Shown: piece after piece, positions 22,542 to 32,099 of the stretch
Layout: the number at the start of each line of letters is the position of its first letter
Position numbering within the stretch: the first letter of the stretch is position 1
DNA from: Symbiobacteriaceae bacterium
GTDB lineage: Bacteria; Bacillota; Sulfobacillia; Symbiobacteriales; Symbiobacteriaceae
NCBI GenBank assembly: GCA_029239785.1
Contig: JARBUG010000011.1
Location: 1 to 55,691 of the forward strand
Reading direction: 5' to 3'
Length of the DNA stretch: 55,691 bases
Position numbers and translations under genes: made by a program
Notes under the pieces: generated by a model
Told to the model about the DNA's origin: nothing
Database searches by the model: none
What the model saw: only the letters and a program-made list of their open reading frames with translations

Positions 22542-24836
22542 GTGTTTCGGTTGCCGCGTCGCACTTCCAGCGCAGTCCCGGGCCTGAAGCGGTCCCGGTG
22601 GACCCAATTCAAGCTTCGAGTTCGCCAGCGCCTGGCTTGGCTCTGGCATCCGTCGCTCTATGCCAGCATGCTATTCGGGTTCCTCTTGGGGCGTTCACTG
22701 GCTGCCAGCAGTCTGGCGCCCTTCGGTGTCGCATTTTACGCGGCAGTCCGGGGGGCCGGCTTCAAAGGGCCCGATGCAATTCCCGCAATGCTGGCCGTGC
22801 TCGCAGGGGCGGCCACGGCAGTGCCGGAGCGGTTCCACTGGGTGGCGCTTAGTCTGCTTTCCTGCCACTTGCTGGCGCCTGTCCTGCGCGTGGGCAGGTC
22901 GGGGCCCGCGCCCCTGGGGGCGGCAGTCCTGGCTGCTGCGGGCGTCGCGGTTCCTGCCATAGCACTGTATGCACGGTCAAGCTTGGTAATGCTTGCTTTC
23001 TGGGTGGGGTTTACCGGCATTGTCGCCCTGGTCTTTACCATGGGCATGTCCGACACGCTGTCAGGCCGCCTGCGCCTCCGGGCGCCGGGCCAGTCGCCTG
23101 TGCCTGCTATCATCCTGCTGGCAGCCGCAATCTGCGGGCTTATGGACCTTCAGCCCATGCGAGGCTTTTCGGCCATGGAAATGGCGGCCGGCCTGGTCGT
23201 GCTGGGGTGCGCATACGCCGGCGGGGCACCGGTGGGTGCTGCGGCCGGGGCGGTCCTCGGCATCACCCAGTTGGTCGCCTCGTTCCGGGTGGGCGAAATT
23301 GCTGTGCCCGAGCACATGGTCCTCCAGAGCATGGCGTACGTGGTGGGCGGCATGTTGGGCGGCACGTTCCGCGAGCTGCGCAAGGTCGGCACGGGCCTCG
23401 CCTTCGGGCTGGGGCTGGTCACCTACGCCATGGTCACGCCCCTCGGGCCGAATGAGCTAACCGTCCTCACCCTCAGTGCCGGTGCTTCCATTGTGCTCTT
23501 CTGGGTCACTCCGGCTTCCTGGGTCGGGGCGCTGCCGGCAGCCATGGCAAGCCCGGCGGGCAGCGCCCCGAGTGTCCCCCCGGTCGAAGCCGTCGAGCCC
23601 CTGGTCCTCACGGAACGAATCACGGGCATGTCCCGTGCCCTGAAGGAGATCAGCCGTACCCTTGAGCAAGTAGCGGCGGTCACCGTCCCCCCACAGGAAG
23701 AGGAAAGTGCCCCTTACGTCGAGCGGGTCACAAATCGGGTCTGCCGGGGCTGCTCTATGTTCCAACACTGCTGGGAGCGGCAGCACGCGGCAACCAACCA
23801 GGTCTTTTCATCGCTATGGTCTCAGGTCGGACACGAAGGGCAGCTGAACCCCCAAAACGTCCCCGAGCAACTGGAGGAAATCTGCATCAAGCCCGAGCAG
23901 GTCGTGACCGAAATCAACTACCTGTACGACACGCAACGGGCAAACAGCCACTTTGAGCGGAAACTGGAGGAAGGGCGCACCGTTGTCGTCGACTACCTCA
24001 AGAACGTCTCCCGCATGATGGACCGCTTTGTTGATGAGGTCGGTCAGGCGCCCGGCAAGCCCCGGCATCAGGCGGACCCGATGCTGCGTGCCGTCTCCGG
24101 CGTTGCCCGCCTGCCCAAAAAGGGCGGCCACATCTCTGGCGACTCGTACGCCGGCGAACCCCTGGGGCCGGACCGGTATCTCCTTGCCCTCAGCGACGGC
24201 ATGGGGGTGGGGCAGGTGGCCGCCACCGAGAGCCGGCAGTGCGTTAACCTGCTGCGTGAGATTCTGAAAGCAGGCTTCGCGACCGACGTAGCGGTAAAAA
24301 CCGTCAACTCGGCCTTGCTCCTGCACTCCCCGGAAGAATCCTTCGCCACGGTTGACCTGGCCCTGCTTGACCTGACAACCGGGCGGGCGGAGTTCGTCAA
24401 GGTCGGGGCGGCGCCCAGCTTCATCAAACGGGGGCGCGATGTCACCGCGGTCAAGGTGGCCTCGGTGCCCGTGGGCATCATCAATCAGGTCCAGGTGGAG
24501 CCGGAGTTCCGCAACCTGCGGCCCGACGACATCGTCGTCATGATCACCGACGGCGTCTGGGACGTCTCCAAGGATGACATCGACAAGGAGCGCTGGATTC
24601 TGGAGCACCTGCGGCGGGAGCGCTCCGACGATCCCGAGGAAGTAGCCGAGAGCTTGCTGGCCCGGGCGCTGGAACTCATGCCCGACACCGGCGACGACCT
24701 GACCGTGCTGGCCGCCCGTATCGATGCGCTGAAAGGAACGCAGGTTGCGCCTGAACGCCGGCCGTCCAGCCAGTGGACCCCCGCTCGCCGGGCGCCCCGC
24801 CTGCCGTCCCGCCCCGGCGATGGAGACAAGGACTGA
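22542..24836 (+). CDS. spoIIE: Stage II sporulation protein E (SpoIIE phosphatase)
   Basis: A 764-residue membrane serine phosphatase that dephosphorylates SpoIIAA to switch on sigma-F in the forespore. The N-terminal third (about residues 35-330) is strongly hydrophobic, about ten helices. A middle region carries the CRGC-x4-HCW cysteine cluster near residue 402. The C-terminal PP2C-type domain (about 530-745) shows GDSYAGE, LSDGMGVG and ITDGVWDV metal-binding motifs. It is slightly shorter than the Bacillus protein (about 827). The start appears to be GTG at 22542. Its presence shows the organism is a spore former. Confidence 0.95.
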   Translation: MFRLPRRTSSAVPGLKRSRWTQFKLRVRQRLAWLWHPSLYASMLFGFLLGRSLAASSLAPFGVAFYAAVRGAGFKGPDAIPAMLAVLAGAATAVPERFHWVALSLLSCHLLAPVLRVGRSGPAPLGAAVLAAAGVAVPAIALYARSSLVMLAFWVGFTGIVALVFTMGMSDTLSGRLRLRAPGQSPVPAIILLAAAICGLMDLQPMRGFSAMEMAAGLVVLGCAYAGGAPVGAAAGAVLGITQLVASFRVGEIAVPEHMVLQSMAYVVGGMLGGTFRELRKVGTGLAFGLGLVTYAMVTPLGPNELTVLTLSAGASIVLFWVTPASWVGALPAAMASPAGSAPSVPPVEAVEPLVLTERITGMSRALKEISRTLEQVAAVTVPPQEEESAPYVERVTNRVCRGCSMFQHCWERQHAATNQVFSSLWSQVGHEGQLNPQNVPEQLEEICIKPEQVVTEINYLYDTQRANSHFERKLEEGRTVVVDYLKNVSRMMDRFVDEVGQAPGKPRHQADPMLRAVSGVARLPKKGGHISGDSYAGEPLGPDRYLLALSDGMGVGQVAATESRQCVNLLREILKAGFATDVAVKTVNSALLLHSPEESFATVDLALLDLTTGRAEFVKVGAAPSFIKRGRDVTAVKVASVPVGIINQVQVEPEFRNLRPDDIVVMITDGVWDVSKDDIDKERWILEHLRRERSDDPEEVAESLLARALELMPDTGDDLTVLAARIDALKGTQVAPERRPSSQWTPARRAPRLPSRPGDGDKD

Positions 24837-24851
24837 GCGAGGTGGGGAATC

Positions 24852-25187
24852 GTGGGGTACACCCCAGAAGATGAGGTCTGCATCACCACGGTCGTGGTAA
24901 AGGGGCCGGGCGCCTCGCTGCGGGCCGCCGAGCAGCATGAGCGGGTGAGCCAGCTGTTCCTGGCGGAGTTTCCTGGCGGTGGAGCCCCCCCGGCCCGGGC
25001 CTCCGGCGCCCGCCCGGTGCGGTACCGGGCCCTGCCGCACCGGGCCCCGGGCGCCCGGCGCCTCCCCGCCCTCGGCTTCCCCCGCCGCGGCCCCGGCGGC
25101 GACAGCCGCCTTCGGTACCTATTCCTCGCCGCCTCGTTCTTATTCATGGCCCTGGCGCTACTGTTCGGGTACCAGGCATTCAAATAG
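24852..25187 (+). CDS. Hypothetical protein with C-terminal membrane helix
   Basis: A 111-residue protein with an Arg/Pro-rich middle and one C-terminal membrane helix (about residues 90-108), so possibly tail-anchored. The GTG start is preceded by GAGGTG at 8 nt. It lies between spoIIE and tilS, where Bacillus has two other genes (yabS, yabT), but no VWFA or kinase motif is visible. Unknown function. Confidence 0.55.
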   Translation: MGYTPEDEVCITTVVVKGPGASLRAAEQHERVSQLFLAEFPGGGAPPARASGARPVRYRALPHRAPGARRLPALGFPRRGPGGDSRLRYLFLAASFLFMALALLFGYQAFK

Positions 25188-25216
25188 AGCCTACAGTCCC
25201 ACGCAGTCCCGCAGGG

Positions 25217-25264
25217 AATCCCCGGGAGCGCCGTCGAAACGATTCGACGCGCAACCCGGGGATT
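25217..25264 (+). promoter_or_regulatory. Extended hairpin in the tilS leader
   Basis: AATCCCCGGG (25217-25226) pairs with CCCGGGGATT (25255-25264) and encloses a second stem CGTCGAA/TTCGACG (25232-25238, 25243-25249). It ends about 20 nt before the tilS start and could act as an attenuator, a terminator with a weak T-tract, or an RNA processing site. Confidence 0.5.
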
Positions 25265-25285
25265 TCGGTGGAAGGAGGGGCCAGC

Positions 25286-26698
25286 ATGCTGGAGCAAGTA
25301 CGAAAGGCGATCGAGCAGTACCATATGCTGGCCCCGGGCGACCGGGTCATCGTAAGCGTCTCAGGCGGGCCGGATTCGGTGGCCCTGCTGCACCTGCTCC
25401 ATCGCCTTTCCGCCGAACTGGGCCTCTCCCTGCACATCTTCCACATGGACCACGGCCTCCGCGGCCCCGAATCTGCGGCCGACGCCGCCTACGTTCGCAG
25501 CCTCGCCGACCAGTTCGGCCTGCCCTGCACTGTAGCGGCCCTGCCGCCCGGGGCGCTCAAGCACCAACCCGGGTCGCTCCAGGCCAACGCTCGCACGGCC
25601 CGGTACGCAGCCCTCGCCGACCTGGCCGGCAAAACCGGCGCGACAAAAATCGCCCTGGGCCACAACCGCGACGACCAGGCCGAAACCGTGCTCATGCGCT
25701 TCCTCCGCGGGGCGGGAACCCGTGGTCTGGCCGGCATTCCCCCTGTCCGGACCGAGGGCCCCCTCACCTACATCCGCCCCCTGCTTTCGGTCCCACGCAT
25801 TGACATTGAATCTTATTGTCGCCAGCACGAACTATTTGCCCGCCTGGACCAGTCTAATCTGACGTCGGCCTATGCGCGAAATCGGCTCAGGCTCGAACTC
25901 CTCCCGCACCTCGCAGCCACCTATAACCCGGCCATTCGCGAAAACTTGGCCCAGTTGGCGGCAGTCATGCGAGATGAAGACGCCTTCCTGGATACACTTG
26001 CAGAGGAGTCTTTGCAGCGGTGCCTCGTGCCAGGTGAAGGGATGGCCCTGCTGGGCAGCGTCCTACACAACGAACCGGTCGCCCTGGCCCGCCGGGTAGT
26101 GCGCCTTGCAGCCCGCCGGGTCGCCGGCCCCGGCTGCGACCTCGGCCTCGACCCTGTCACCCGGGTCCTGGAAGCAGCGGGGCGCCCCGAGGGCAGCCTG
26201 CAGGTCTCCCTGCCCGGGGGCCTTAGCGTCCACATCGAGTACGGCATCTGCCGCTTCCTCCCAACCGTCCCCTCCGACCAGTCCCCGACCGAAGCCCCCG
26301 CGTGGCCCGTAGCGGTTCCCGGTCTTACCCTGGTGCCCGCACTGGGCCTGGAGGTGACAGTCCAGTTCCAAGGAACCCCCAAAGGGCCGCTCGAAGCCGC
26401 CTTTGTCGCCGCACACCTGCCCGGCCCCCTGGCCATCCGGGGACGGCGCCCGGGCGACCGCATCTGGCCCACCGGCATGACCGGCTCCAAGAAGGTCCAA
26501 GACCTGCTGACCGACGCAAAGGTCCCCAAACGTCTGCGCGACCAGGTTCCGCTCCTGGTGGCAGGCGACCAGGTGCTGTGGGTCATTGGCCACCGCCTGG
26601 ACCGCCGGTTCCTGGCCGCACCCGACCCCTCCCACCCGGCCCTGCTCGTTCGCATCAACCCGTTGTCAGAGAACATAGAAACGCCTTGCAAGGGTTGA
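25286..26698 (+). CDS. tilS: tRNA(Ile)-lysidine synthase TilS
   Basis: A 470-residue cytoplasmic ATP-dependent enzyme that converts C34 of the CAU-anticodon Ile tRNA to lysidine. The PP-loop SGGPDSVALL is at residues 26-35, followed by HMDHGLRG and the LGHNRDDQAET motif near residue 127. C-terminal TilS domains contain RGRRPGDR and GSKKVQDLLTDAKVP. GGAAGGAGG lies 8 nt before the ATG at 25286, which rejects the longer GTG start at 25268. In Bacillus tilS and ftsH flank hprT; here no hprT lies between them. Confidence 0.95.
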   Translation: MLEQVRKAIEQYHMLAPGDRVIVSVSGGPDSVALLHLLHRLSAELGLSLHIFHMDHGLRGPESAADAAYVRSLADQFGLPCTVAALPPGALKHQPGSLQANARTARYAALADLAGKTGATKIALGHNRDDQAETVLMRFLRGAGTRGLAGIPPVRTEGPLTYIRPLLSVPRIDIESYCRQHELFARLDQSNLTSAYARNRLRLELLPHLAATYNPAIRENLAQLAAVMRDEDAFLDTLAEESLQRCLVPGEGMALLGSVLHNEPVALARRVVRLAARRVAGPGCDLGLDPVTRVLEAAGRPEGSLQVSLPGGLSVHIEYGICRFLPTVPSDQSPTEAPAWPVAVPGLTLVPALGLEVTVQFQGTPKGPLEAAFVAAHLPGPLAIRGRRPGDRIWPTGMTGSKKVQDLLTDAKVPKRLRDQVPLLVAGDQVLWVIGHRLDRRFLAAPDPSHPALLVRINPLSENIETPCKG

Positions 26699-26715
26699 TA
26701 CGCGTGGCCCTTTGG

Positions 26716-26744
26716 TTGTCCGGGTCCATAAAATATGGTACACT
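26716..26744 (+). promoter_or_regulatory. Candidate promoter of ftsH
   Basis: TTGTCC (26716-26721) and TACACT (26739-26744) are 17 nt apart, about 100 nt upstream of ftsH. Each element matches four of six consensus bases. Confidence 0.5.
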
Positions 26745-26847
26745 CTACGAGTATCTTCAGGCCCCCAAGGGGCGACTTAACGGTGACACGACACTAAGCT
26801 TGCGTTTCGATACAGCTTCCCCCTTTCGGAAGGAGGGCTCTCGTTAA

Positions 26848-28701
26848 TTGAACAAACTATTTCGCAACCTAACCTTCTGGCTACTCATCCTGGTGATCTC
26901 GGTCGCCATCGCTACCCAGCTGAACACAGCCGGCCCCGCGGCCGATCAGCTGACCTACAGCGAAATGGTGCGCAAGGTCGAGGCTAACCAGGTTGAATCC
27001 ATCGAGTTCATCGGTTCCAGAGCCGAAGGTACGTACACTGACAAGAAGAAGTTTGTGACCCAGGTCCAGGAAACAGGCCCCGATCAAGAACTCCTCACTA
27101 CCTTGAACAGCCATAACGTGGCAGTCAAGTTCAAGGAGGCCAACACCACATCCATCTGGGGGCTCCTGCTCCAGACCCTGCTCCCCGTCGTGCTGGTCCT
27201 GCTGGCGTTCTTCTTCATCATGCAGCAAACGCAAGGCTCGGGTAACCGGGTCATGCAGTTCGGCCGCAGCCGGGCCAAACTTCACACCGACGACCGCAAG
27301 CGCGTCACGTTTGATGACGTAGCCGGCATCGAAGAAGTGAAGGAAGAGCTCGTCGAAATCGTCGACTTCCTAAAGCACCCCAAGCGCTACATGGAACTCG
27401 GTGCCCGGATTCCCAAGGGCGTGCTGCTCTTCGGCTCCCCCGGTACCGGCAAGACCCTGCTGGCCAAGGCCGTTGCAGGCGAAGCGGGCGTCCCGTTCTT
27501 CAGCATCTCCGGTTCCGACTTCGTCGAAATGTTTGTCGGCGTAGGTGCCAGCCGCGTGCGTGACCTGTTCGAACAGGCCAAGAAGAACTCTCCCTGCATC
27601 GTCTTCATCGACGAAATCGATGCGGTGGGCCGTCAGCGTGGCGCCGGCTACGGCGGCGGTCACGACGAGCGTGAGCAGACCCTCAACCAGCTGCTCGTCG
27701 AAATGGACGGCTTCGGCGCCAACGAAGGCATCATCATCATGGCCGCCACCAACCGGCCCGATGTGCTGGACCCCGCCCTGCTCCGTCCCGGCCGGTTCGA
27801 CCGGCAGATCGTGCTCGATCGGCCTGACCTGAAGGGCCGCACCGCGATTTTCAAGGTGCACGCCAAGGGCAAGCCCCTCGATACCGACGTCGACCTCGAA
27901 GTTCTCGCCAAGCGCACGCCTGGCTTCACCGGCGCCGACATCGCGAACCTCATGAACGAGGCCGCCCTGCTCGCCGCCCGCCGGCGCAAGAAGAAGATCA
28001 GCCACGAAGACCTGGAGGACGCCATCGACCGTGTGATGGCCGGCGGCCCGGAAAAGAAGTCCCGGGTCATCTCCGACAAGGAACGCCGGGTTACCGCCTG
28101 GCACGAAGCCGGTCATGCTGTGGTCGGCCACATGCTGGCCTACATGGACCCCCTCCACAAGATTTCCATCATCCCTCGGGGCCGGGCCATGGGCTACACC
28201 ATGTTCCTCCCGGTGGAAGACCGGTACAACATCACCAAGAGCGAAATCCTCGACCGCATGGCCATGGCCCTGGGCGGCCGGGCCGCCGAGGAGATCACCT
28301 TCGGTGAAATCACCAGCGGCGCTTACGACGACATCGAGCGCACCACGGGCATGGCCCGCCGCATGGTCACCGAGTGGGGCATGAGCGACAAGCTCGGCCC
28401 GCTCACCTTCGGCGCCAAGCAGGACGAGGTCTTCCTCGGCCGTGACATCGCCCGTCAGCGCAACTACTCCGAAGAGGTCGCCGGCATGATCGACGAAGAG
28501 GTCCGCAGCTTCGTTCACGACGCCTACGAGCGGGCCCGCACCATTCTGGTGACACACCGCGACGCCCTCGACAAGCTCTCGCAGGTTCTGCTCGAGAAGG
28601 AGTCGCTGGAGGGCAAGGAACTGAACGATCTGCTGGCCAACATGCTGCCGCCCCGCCCCGAGCCCCACGGCGGCGCCCCGACCATCCAGCCCGCGATCTA
28701 A
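26848..28701 (+). CDS. ftsH: ATP-dependent zinc metalloprotease FtsH
   Basis: A 617-residue membrane AAA protease for quality control of membrane and short-lived proteins. Two membrane helices (about residues 9-25 and 105-125) flank an extracytoplasmic domain. The AAA module has Walker A GSPGTGKT (about 196-203), Walker B FIDEID near 253 and the second region of homology [19 protein letters not shown]. The protease has zinc motif HEAGH near 420. The start is a TTG preceded by GGAAGGAGG. A strong terminator follows. Confidence 0.97.
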   Translation: MNKLFRNLTFWLLILVISVAIATQLNTAGPAADQLTYSEMVRKVEANQVESIEFIGSRAEGTYTDKKKFVTQVQETGPDQELLTTLNSHNVAVKFKEANTTSIWGLLLQTLLPVVLVLLAFFFIMQQTQGSGNRVMQFGRSRAKLHTDDRKRVTFDDVAGIEEVKEELVEIVDFLKHPKRYMELGARIPKGVLLFGSPGTGKTLLAKAVAGEAGVPFFSISGSDFVEMFVGVGASRVRDLFEQAKKNSPCIVFIDEIDAVGRQRGAGYGGGHDEREQTLNQLLVEMDGFGANEGIIIMAATNRPDVLDPALLRPGRFDRQIVLDRPDLKGRTAIFKVHAKGKPLDTDVDLEVLAKRTPGFTGADIANLMNEAALLAARRRKKKISHEDLEDAIDRVMAGGPEKKSRVISDKERRVTAWHEAGHAVVGHMLAYMDPLHKISIIPRGRAMGYTMFLPVEDRYNITKSEILDRMAMALGGRAAEEITFGEITSGAYDDIERTTGMARRMVTEWGMSDKLGPLTFGAKQDEVFLGRDIARQRNYSEEVAGMIDEEVRSFVHDAYERARTILVTHRDALDKLSQVLLEKESLEGKELNDLLANMLPPRPEPHGGAPTIQPAI

Positions 28702-28717
28702 CCCTCTACGAAGCAGC

Positions 28718-28754
28718 AAAACCTCGCCATCCCGTTGGGTGGCGAGGTTTTTTC
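28718..28754. terminator. Terminator after ftsH
   Basis: AAAACCTCGCCA (28718-28729) pairs with TGGCGAGGTTTT (28740-28751), followed by more T residues. The A-run on the left may also let it serve the converging gene. Confidence 0.9.
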
Positions 28755-29044
28755 TACCCGGGGTTATCGGCTGGGGGCGGTGGCTGCATGCCCATGCGGC
28801 GCTCCAACTCCGCCACCCGCTCTTCCAACGAGGGGCTGCCCGTGCCCGCGCCGCTCAGCAGGGCAGTAGTGGCCTTGAAAGGCAGGCGGGCCAGTCCCTC
28901 ACCAACGTCGAGCGTCTCCCGCACCACCTCTGCCCACGGCCCCCGGCCGCCCTCCGACGCAACAAAAGCCTGGCGGGCTGCGGTGAACGGAAGTACTGCC
29001 AGCTGCTCCGCCAGACCCAGACCTTCCTTGATCGTCTGTCGCAA
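28754..29044 (-). CDS. Hypothetical small protein, 96 aa
   Basis: A 96-residue soluble protein, helical in the first two thirds, ending in an acidic coiled-coil-like segment (LEERVAELERRMGM) and a Pro-rich tail. The TTG at 29044 is chosen because AAAGGAGG lies 9 nt upstream; a longer frame to 29092 lacks such a site. The coiled-coil plus the proline tail recalls small polyhydroxyalkanoate-related or membrane-associated proteins, but no family is recognised. Confidence 0.55.
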   Translation of the reverse strand: MRQTIKEGLGLAEQLAVLPFTAARQAFVASEGGRGPWAEVVRETLDVGEGLARLPFKATTALLSGAGTGSPSLEERVAELERRMGMQPPPPADNPG

Positions 29045-29078
29045 GGTCGTGTGCCTCCTTTGAGACAGGTGCAGACTA

Positions 29079-29654
29079 GTGTGTGGCGCCAACGAATCCG
29101 GTATTCACATAGAAGGAAACTGTTTGTATGTTGATGAACGCATAGATATATCTACCGATGTGGAAGGGGTGTTGCAGCCGTTGGCGCGTGAGTATCCGGA
29201 ACATCCACTTCCCTCATGCCACGCCCTCGTCCGGAGTGACGAGCGCATATTGCTGGTGCAGCGCAAACGGCCGCCCTTCGTCGGCTGCTGGAGCCTGCCC
29301 GGCGGCGGTGTCGAACTGGGCGAGACCATCGAAGGTGCCGTCGTCCGCGAACTTGCAGAGGAGACGGGGCTTCACGTAAAGGTCACCCGCTTCCTGGGCT
29401 ATGCCGACGGCATCGAGCATGATGAACAGGGCCGGGTCCGGCGGCATTATGTGATTCTCTACGTCGAGGCAGCCCCAACGGGCGGCGAACTAAAGTCCGG
29501 CGACGACGCCGCCGACGCCCGGTGGCTGACCGTGCAGGAGGCCCGCCAACTGCCACTGACCGATTCCGTGGAACGCTGTCTGGCCTGGTCCGGCTTAGGT
29601 ACCGCTGGCTCGGATTTCTGCCCGGATTTCAATGAGGGGAGATCGACAAATTGA
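29079..29654 (+). CDS. NUDIX hydrolase
   Basis: A protein of up to 191 residues with the complete NUDIX box GX5EX7REUXEEXGU, seen as GGGVELGETIEG then REL-EETGL (about residues 74-97). Family members hydrolyse nucleoside diphosphates linked to other groups. The LLVQRKRPPFVGCWSLPGG lead-in is typical of MutT/ADP-ribose pyrophosphatase types. The start is uncertain: the GTG at 29079 has no clear ribosome binding site, and internal starts around residue 28 would still leave the domain intact. The stop overlaps the next gene by 4 nt. Confidence 0.85.
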   Translation: MCGANESGIHIEGNCLYVDERIDISTDVEGVLQPLAREYPEHPLPSCHALVRSDERILLVQRKRPPFVGCWSLPGGGVELGETIEGAVVRELAEETGLHVKVTRFLGYADGIEHDEQGRVRRHYVILYVEAAPTGGELKSGDDAADARWLTVQEARQLPLTDSVERCLAWSGLGTAGSDFCPDFNEGRSTN

Positions 29655-30778
29655 ACGAGATGCGGGTGGCCCGCCTGAACGAGCGCGCAAAGGCCCAGGG
29701 ACTTGAAGCGGTTGTCATTATGCCCGGCCCCAACATGTACTACCTCACCGGCCTGCACATGCACCTGTCGGAGCGGCCGGCCCTGCTTTTCTTCCCAACC
29801 GGGCGTGAGCCGTTCGCATTCTGCCCCGCGTTCGAAGCAGAGCGCATGACCACCGGCGCCGGCATCACCAAAGTGTACCCGTGGGGCGAGGAAGAAGGCC
29901 CCGCACCGGTGCTGAAGCGTGCGCTCACCGAGCAGGGCATCGGCGGCGGCTTCCTGGGCGTCGAGTACCGCTACATGCGCGTGCTGGAGCGTGAACTGCT
30001 GGCCCGGGCCATTGCCGAGAGCCCGTCCGTCATGGGCGGCGCCGCCGAAAAAGGCCTCCGCTACGAAGATGCCGGCCTGATTCTGGCCGACCTGCGTACG
30101 GTGAAGGACGACGATGAACTCGCCCGAATGCAGCGGGCGGCCGAAATCGTGGACGCCGGCGTACAGGCCGCCCATAGGTTTATTAAGGCCGGTGTAACGG
30201 AGCGCCAGGTGGCCGCTTACATGGAGCAGGAACTGCAGAAACTAGGGGCAGAGCCGCCCTTCGAAATCATGGTCGCGTCGGGCCCCCGCTCTGCCATTCC
30301 CCACTCCGCCACCAGCGACCGGGTGCTGCAGGACGGCGAACTGGTCTGGGTCGACTTCGTCTGGCAGTACCACGGCTACACCGGCGATATCACCCGCACG
30401 TATCCTGTGGGCCAGGTTTCGGGCAAACTGGCAGAGATCTATCAAACTTGCCTGGAAGCCCAGGCAAAGGCCCGGGCCGAAGCCCGCCCCGGCATGTCCG
30501 GCGCCCAAATTGATGCCATCGCCCGCGACTACATCGCCGACCGCGGCTACGGCCAGTACTTCACGCACCGCACCGGGCACGGCCTGGGGCTCGAAGTGCA
30601 CGAAGAGCCGTACATCGTTGGGTCCAACCACCGCCCCATCGAAGTGGGCAACACCTTTACCATCGAACCCGGCATCTATGTTCCGGGCCTCGGCGGCGTC
30701 CGTATCGAGGATGATGTGATCATGGAGGCGCAGGGCGCCCGCACCCTGACCCAGTACCCGCGAGATCTGCTGCGGTAA
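29651..30778 (+). CDS. Xaa-Pro aminopeptidase / M24 family metallopeptidase
   Basis: A 375-residue cytoplasmic dipeptidase. An N-terminal creatinase-like domain (about residues 5-140) is followed by the pita-bread M24 domain. Metal ligands are visible: WVDFVWQYHGYTGDI (two Asp), TGHGLGLEVHE (His), IEPGIY (Glu) and RIEDDV (Glu). It cleaves N-terminal residues before proline or Xaa-Pro dipeptides. The TTG start overlaps the NUDIX stop (TTGA) and has GAGGGGAG 10 nt upstream; an ATG at 29660 is an alternative. Confidence 0.92.
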   Translation: MNEMRVARLNERAKAQGLEAVVIMPGPNMYYLTGLHMHLSERPALLFFPTGREPFAFCPAFEAERMTTGAGITKVYPWGEEEGPAPVLKRALTEQGIGGGFLGVEYRYMRVLERELLARAIAESPSVMGGAAEKGLRYEDAGLILADLRTVKDDDELARMQRAAEIVDAGVQAAHRFIKAGVTERQVAAYMEQELQKLGAEPPFEIMVASGPRSAIPHSATSDRVLQDGELVWVDFVWQYHGYTGDITRTYPVGQVSGKLAEIYQTCLEAQAKARAEARPGMSGAQIDAIARDYIADRGYGQYFTHRTGHGLGLEVHEEPYIVGSNHRPIEVGNTFTIEPGIYVPGLGGVRIEDDVIMEAQGARTLTQYPRDLLR

Positions 30779-30804
30779 CCGCTACATAAGGAGGCGATTC
30801 TGGT

Positions 30805-32097
30805 TTGACCGAGAGCTTCACCAGGTTCAGCCTGGCCGAAGGGGTCAACCTCCATATTCAGCCGACACGGAAGTTCAAGACGACGGTCATTTACGTCTAC
30901 TTCCACTTGCCGCTGGCACCGGAAACGGTGACCAGCAACGCCCTGCTGCCCATGGTGCTGGCACGGGCATCGGCTGATTACCCGACGACGGCGGAGTTGT
31001 CCCGCCACCTTGATGAGTTGTATGGCGCCTCCTTCGGCATCGATGTGAGCAAGCGCGGCGAAATTCACTCCATCGTCTTCCGCATGGAAGTGCCGAGCGA
31101 GCAGCATATCCCCGGGGCCAATGGGCTGCTCCAGCGCGCATTGGAAACGCTGGCGGGTATCATCACGCGGCCGGCGCTGGAGGGCGAAGGCTTCAAGGCC
31201 GACTATTTCAAGCAGGAAGCCGAAAACCTAAAGCAGACCATCGAAGGGTTGATCAACAACAAAACCCGCTACGCGATGGTCCGCTGCAACGAAGCGATGT
31301 GCAAGGGCGAGCCGTTCTCCCTCTACCGCCTGGGGCGGGTCGATGACCTCAAAACCATCACGCCCCAGAGCCTCCGGCAGCACCACCAGCGGGTGCTGAC
31401 CACCGCACCGGTCGACATCTTCCTCATTGGCGACTTGGTCTGCGAGGAGACCCGCGACCTGGTGCAGCGCACCCTGGTGCTCCCCGCTGCCGCCCCCGAA
31501 GGCCGCACAATGCCGACCACGGCGGTCAAGCGGGAGCCGGGCCGCGCCACCCAGGAGGCCGAAGACCGGCTCGACGTCAACCAGGGCGTCCTGGTCATCG
31601 GCATGCGCACCGGCGCCACCATCAAAGATGATGCCGACTACTTCCCCCTGCTGGTCGCCAACGGTGTGCTGGGCGGTTTCCCGCACAGCAAACTGTTCCA
31701 GAACGTGCGTGAGAAGCACTCCCTGGCCTACGTGGCCTACTCGGCGGTTGAAACGCTGAAGGGCATCGGTTACATGTACGCCGGCATCGAATTTGAGCAC
31801 CGGCAGAAGTGCCAGGAGATCATGCTTCAACAGCTCAAAGATCTGCAGGATGGCAACATCGACGACGATGAGTTCGAGACCACCGTCATTTCGCTGATCA
31901 ACGATGTGCTGGGCGCCGCCGACAACCCGGGCGCCATGGCCGACCTGGCTGTGGATAAGGTCTTTTCGGGCCGCGACATGTCCATCGAGGAGCGGGTGGC
32001 GGCCTACAAGGCGGTCACCAAGGAGCAGGTGGCGGCGGTGGCCCGCAAGTTCAACCTTGATACCGTCTATTTCCTGAACAAGGGAGGGGGAGAGTAG
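30805..32097 (+). CDS. M16-family peptidase homologue without catalytic motif (YfmF-like)
   Basis: A 430-residue protein of the pitrilysin/M16 fold with the usual two-domain pattern but no HxxEH zinc motif in the N-terminal region. The place where it should lie reads ARASADYPTTAELSRHLDEL. It matches the inactive partner (YfmF) of the Firmicute YfmF/YfmH pair. The TTG start has AAGGAGG 10 nt upstream. The active partner follows after 2 nt, so they probably form a heterodimeric peptidase. Confidence 0.88.
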   Translation: MTESFTRFSLAEGVNLHIQPTRKFKTTVIYVYFHLPLAPETVTSNALLPMVLARASADYPTTAELSRHLDELYGASFGIDVSKRGEIHSIVFRMEVPSEQHIPGANGLLQRALETLAGIITRPALEGEGFKADYFKQEAENLKQTIEGLINNKTRYAMVRCNEAMCKGEPFSLYRLGRVDDLKTITPQSLRQHHQRVLTTAPVDIFLIGDLVCEETRDLVQRTLVLPAAAPEGRTMPTTAVKREPGRATQEAEDRLDVNQGVLVIGMRTGATIKDDADYFPLLVANGVLGGFPHSKLFQNVREKHSLAYVAYSAVETLKGIGYMYAGIEFEHRQKCQEIMLQQLKDLQDGNIDDDEFETTVISLINDVLGAADNPGAMADLAVDKVFSGRDMSIEERVAAYKAVTKEQVAAVARKFNLDTVYFLNKGGGE

Positions 32098-32099
32098 CC

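Noticed and set aside
25188..25285. Missing hprT between tilS and ftsH as evidence of deletion
   Set aside because: The 150-nt gap between tilS and ftsH contains only a promoter; absence of hprT here is as likely a difference in gene order as a loss.
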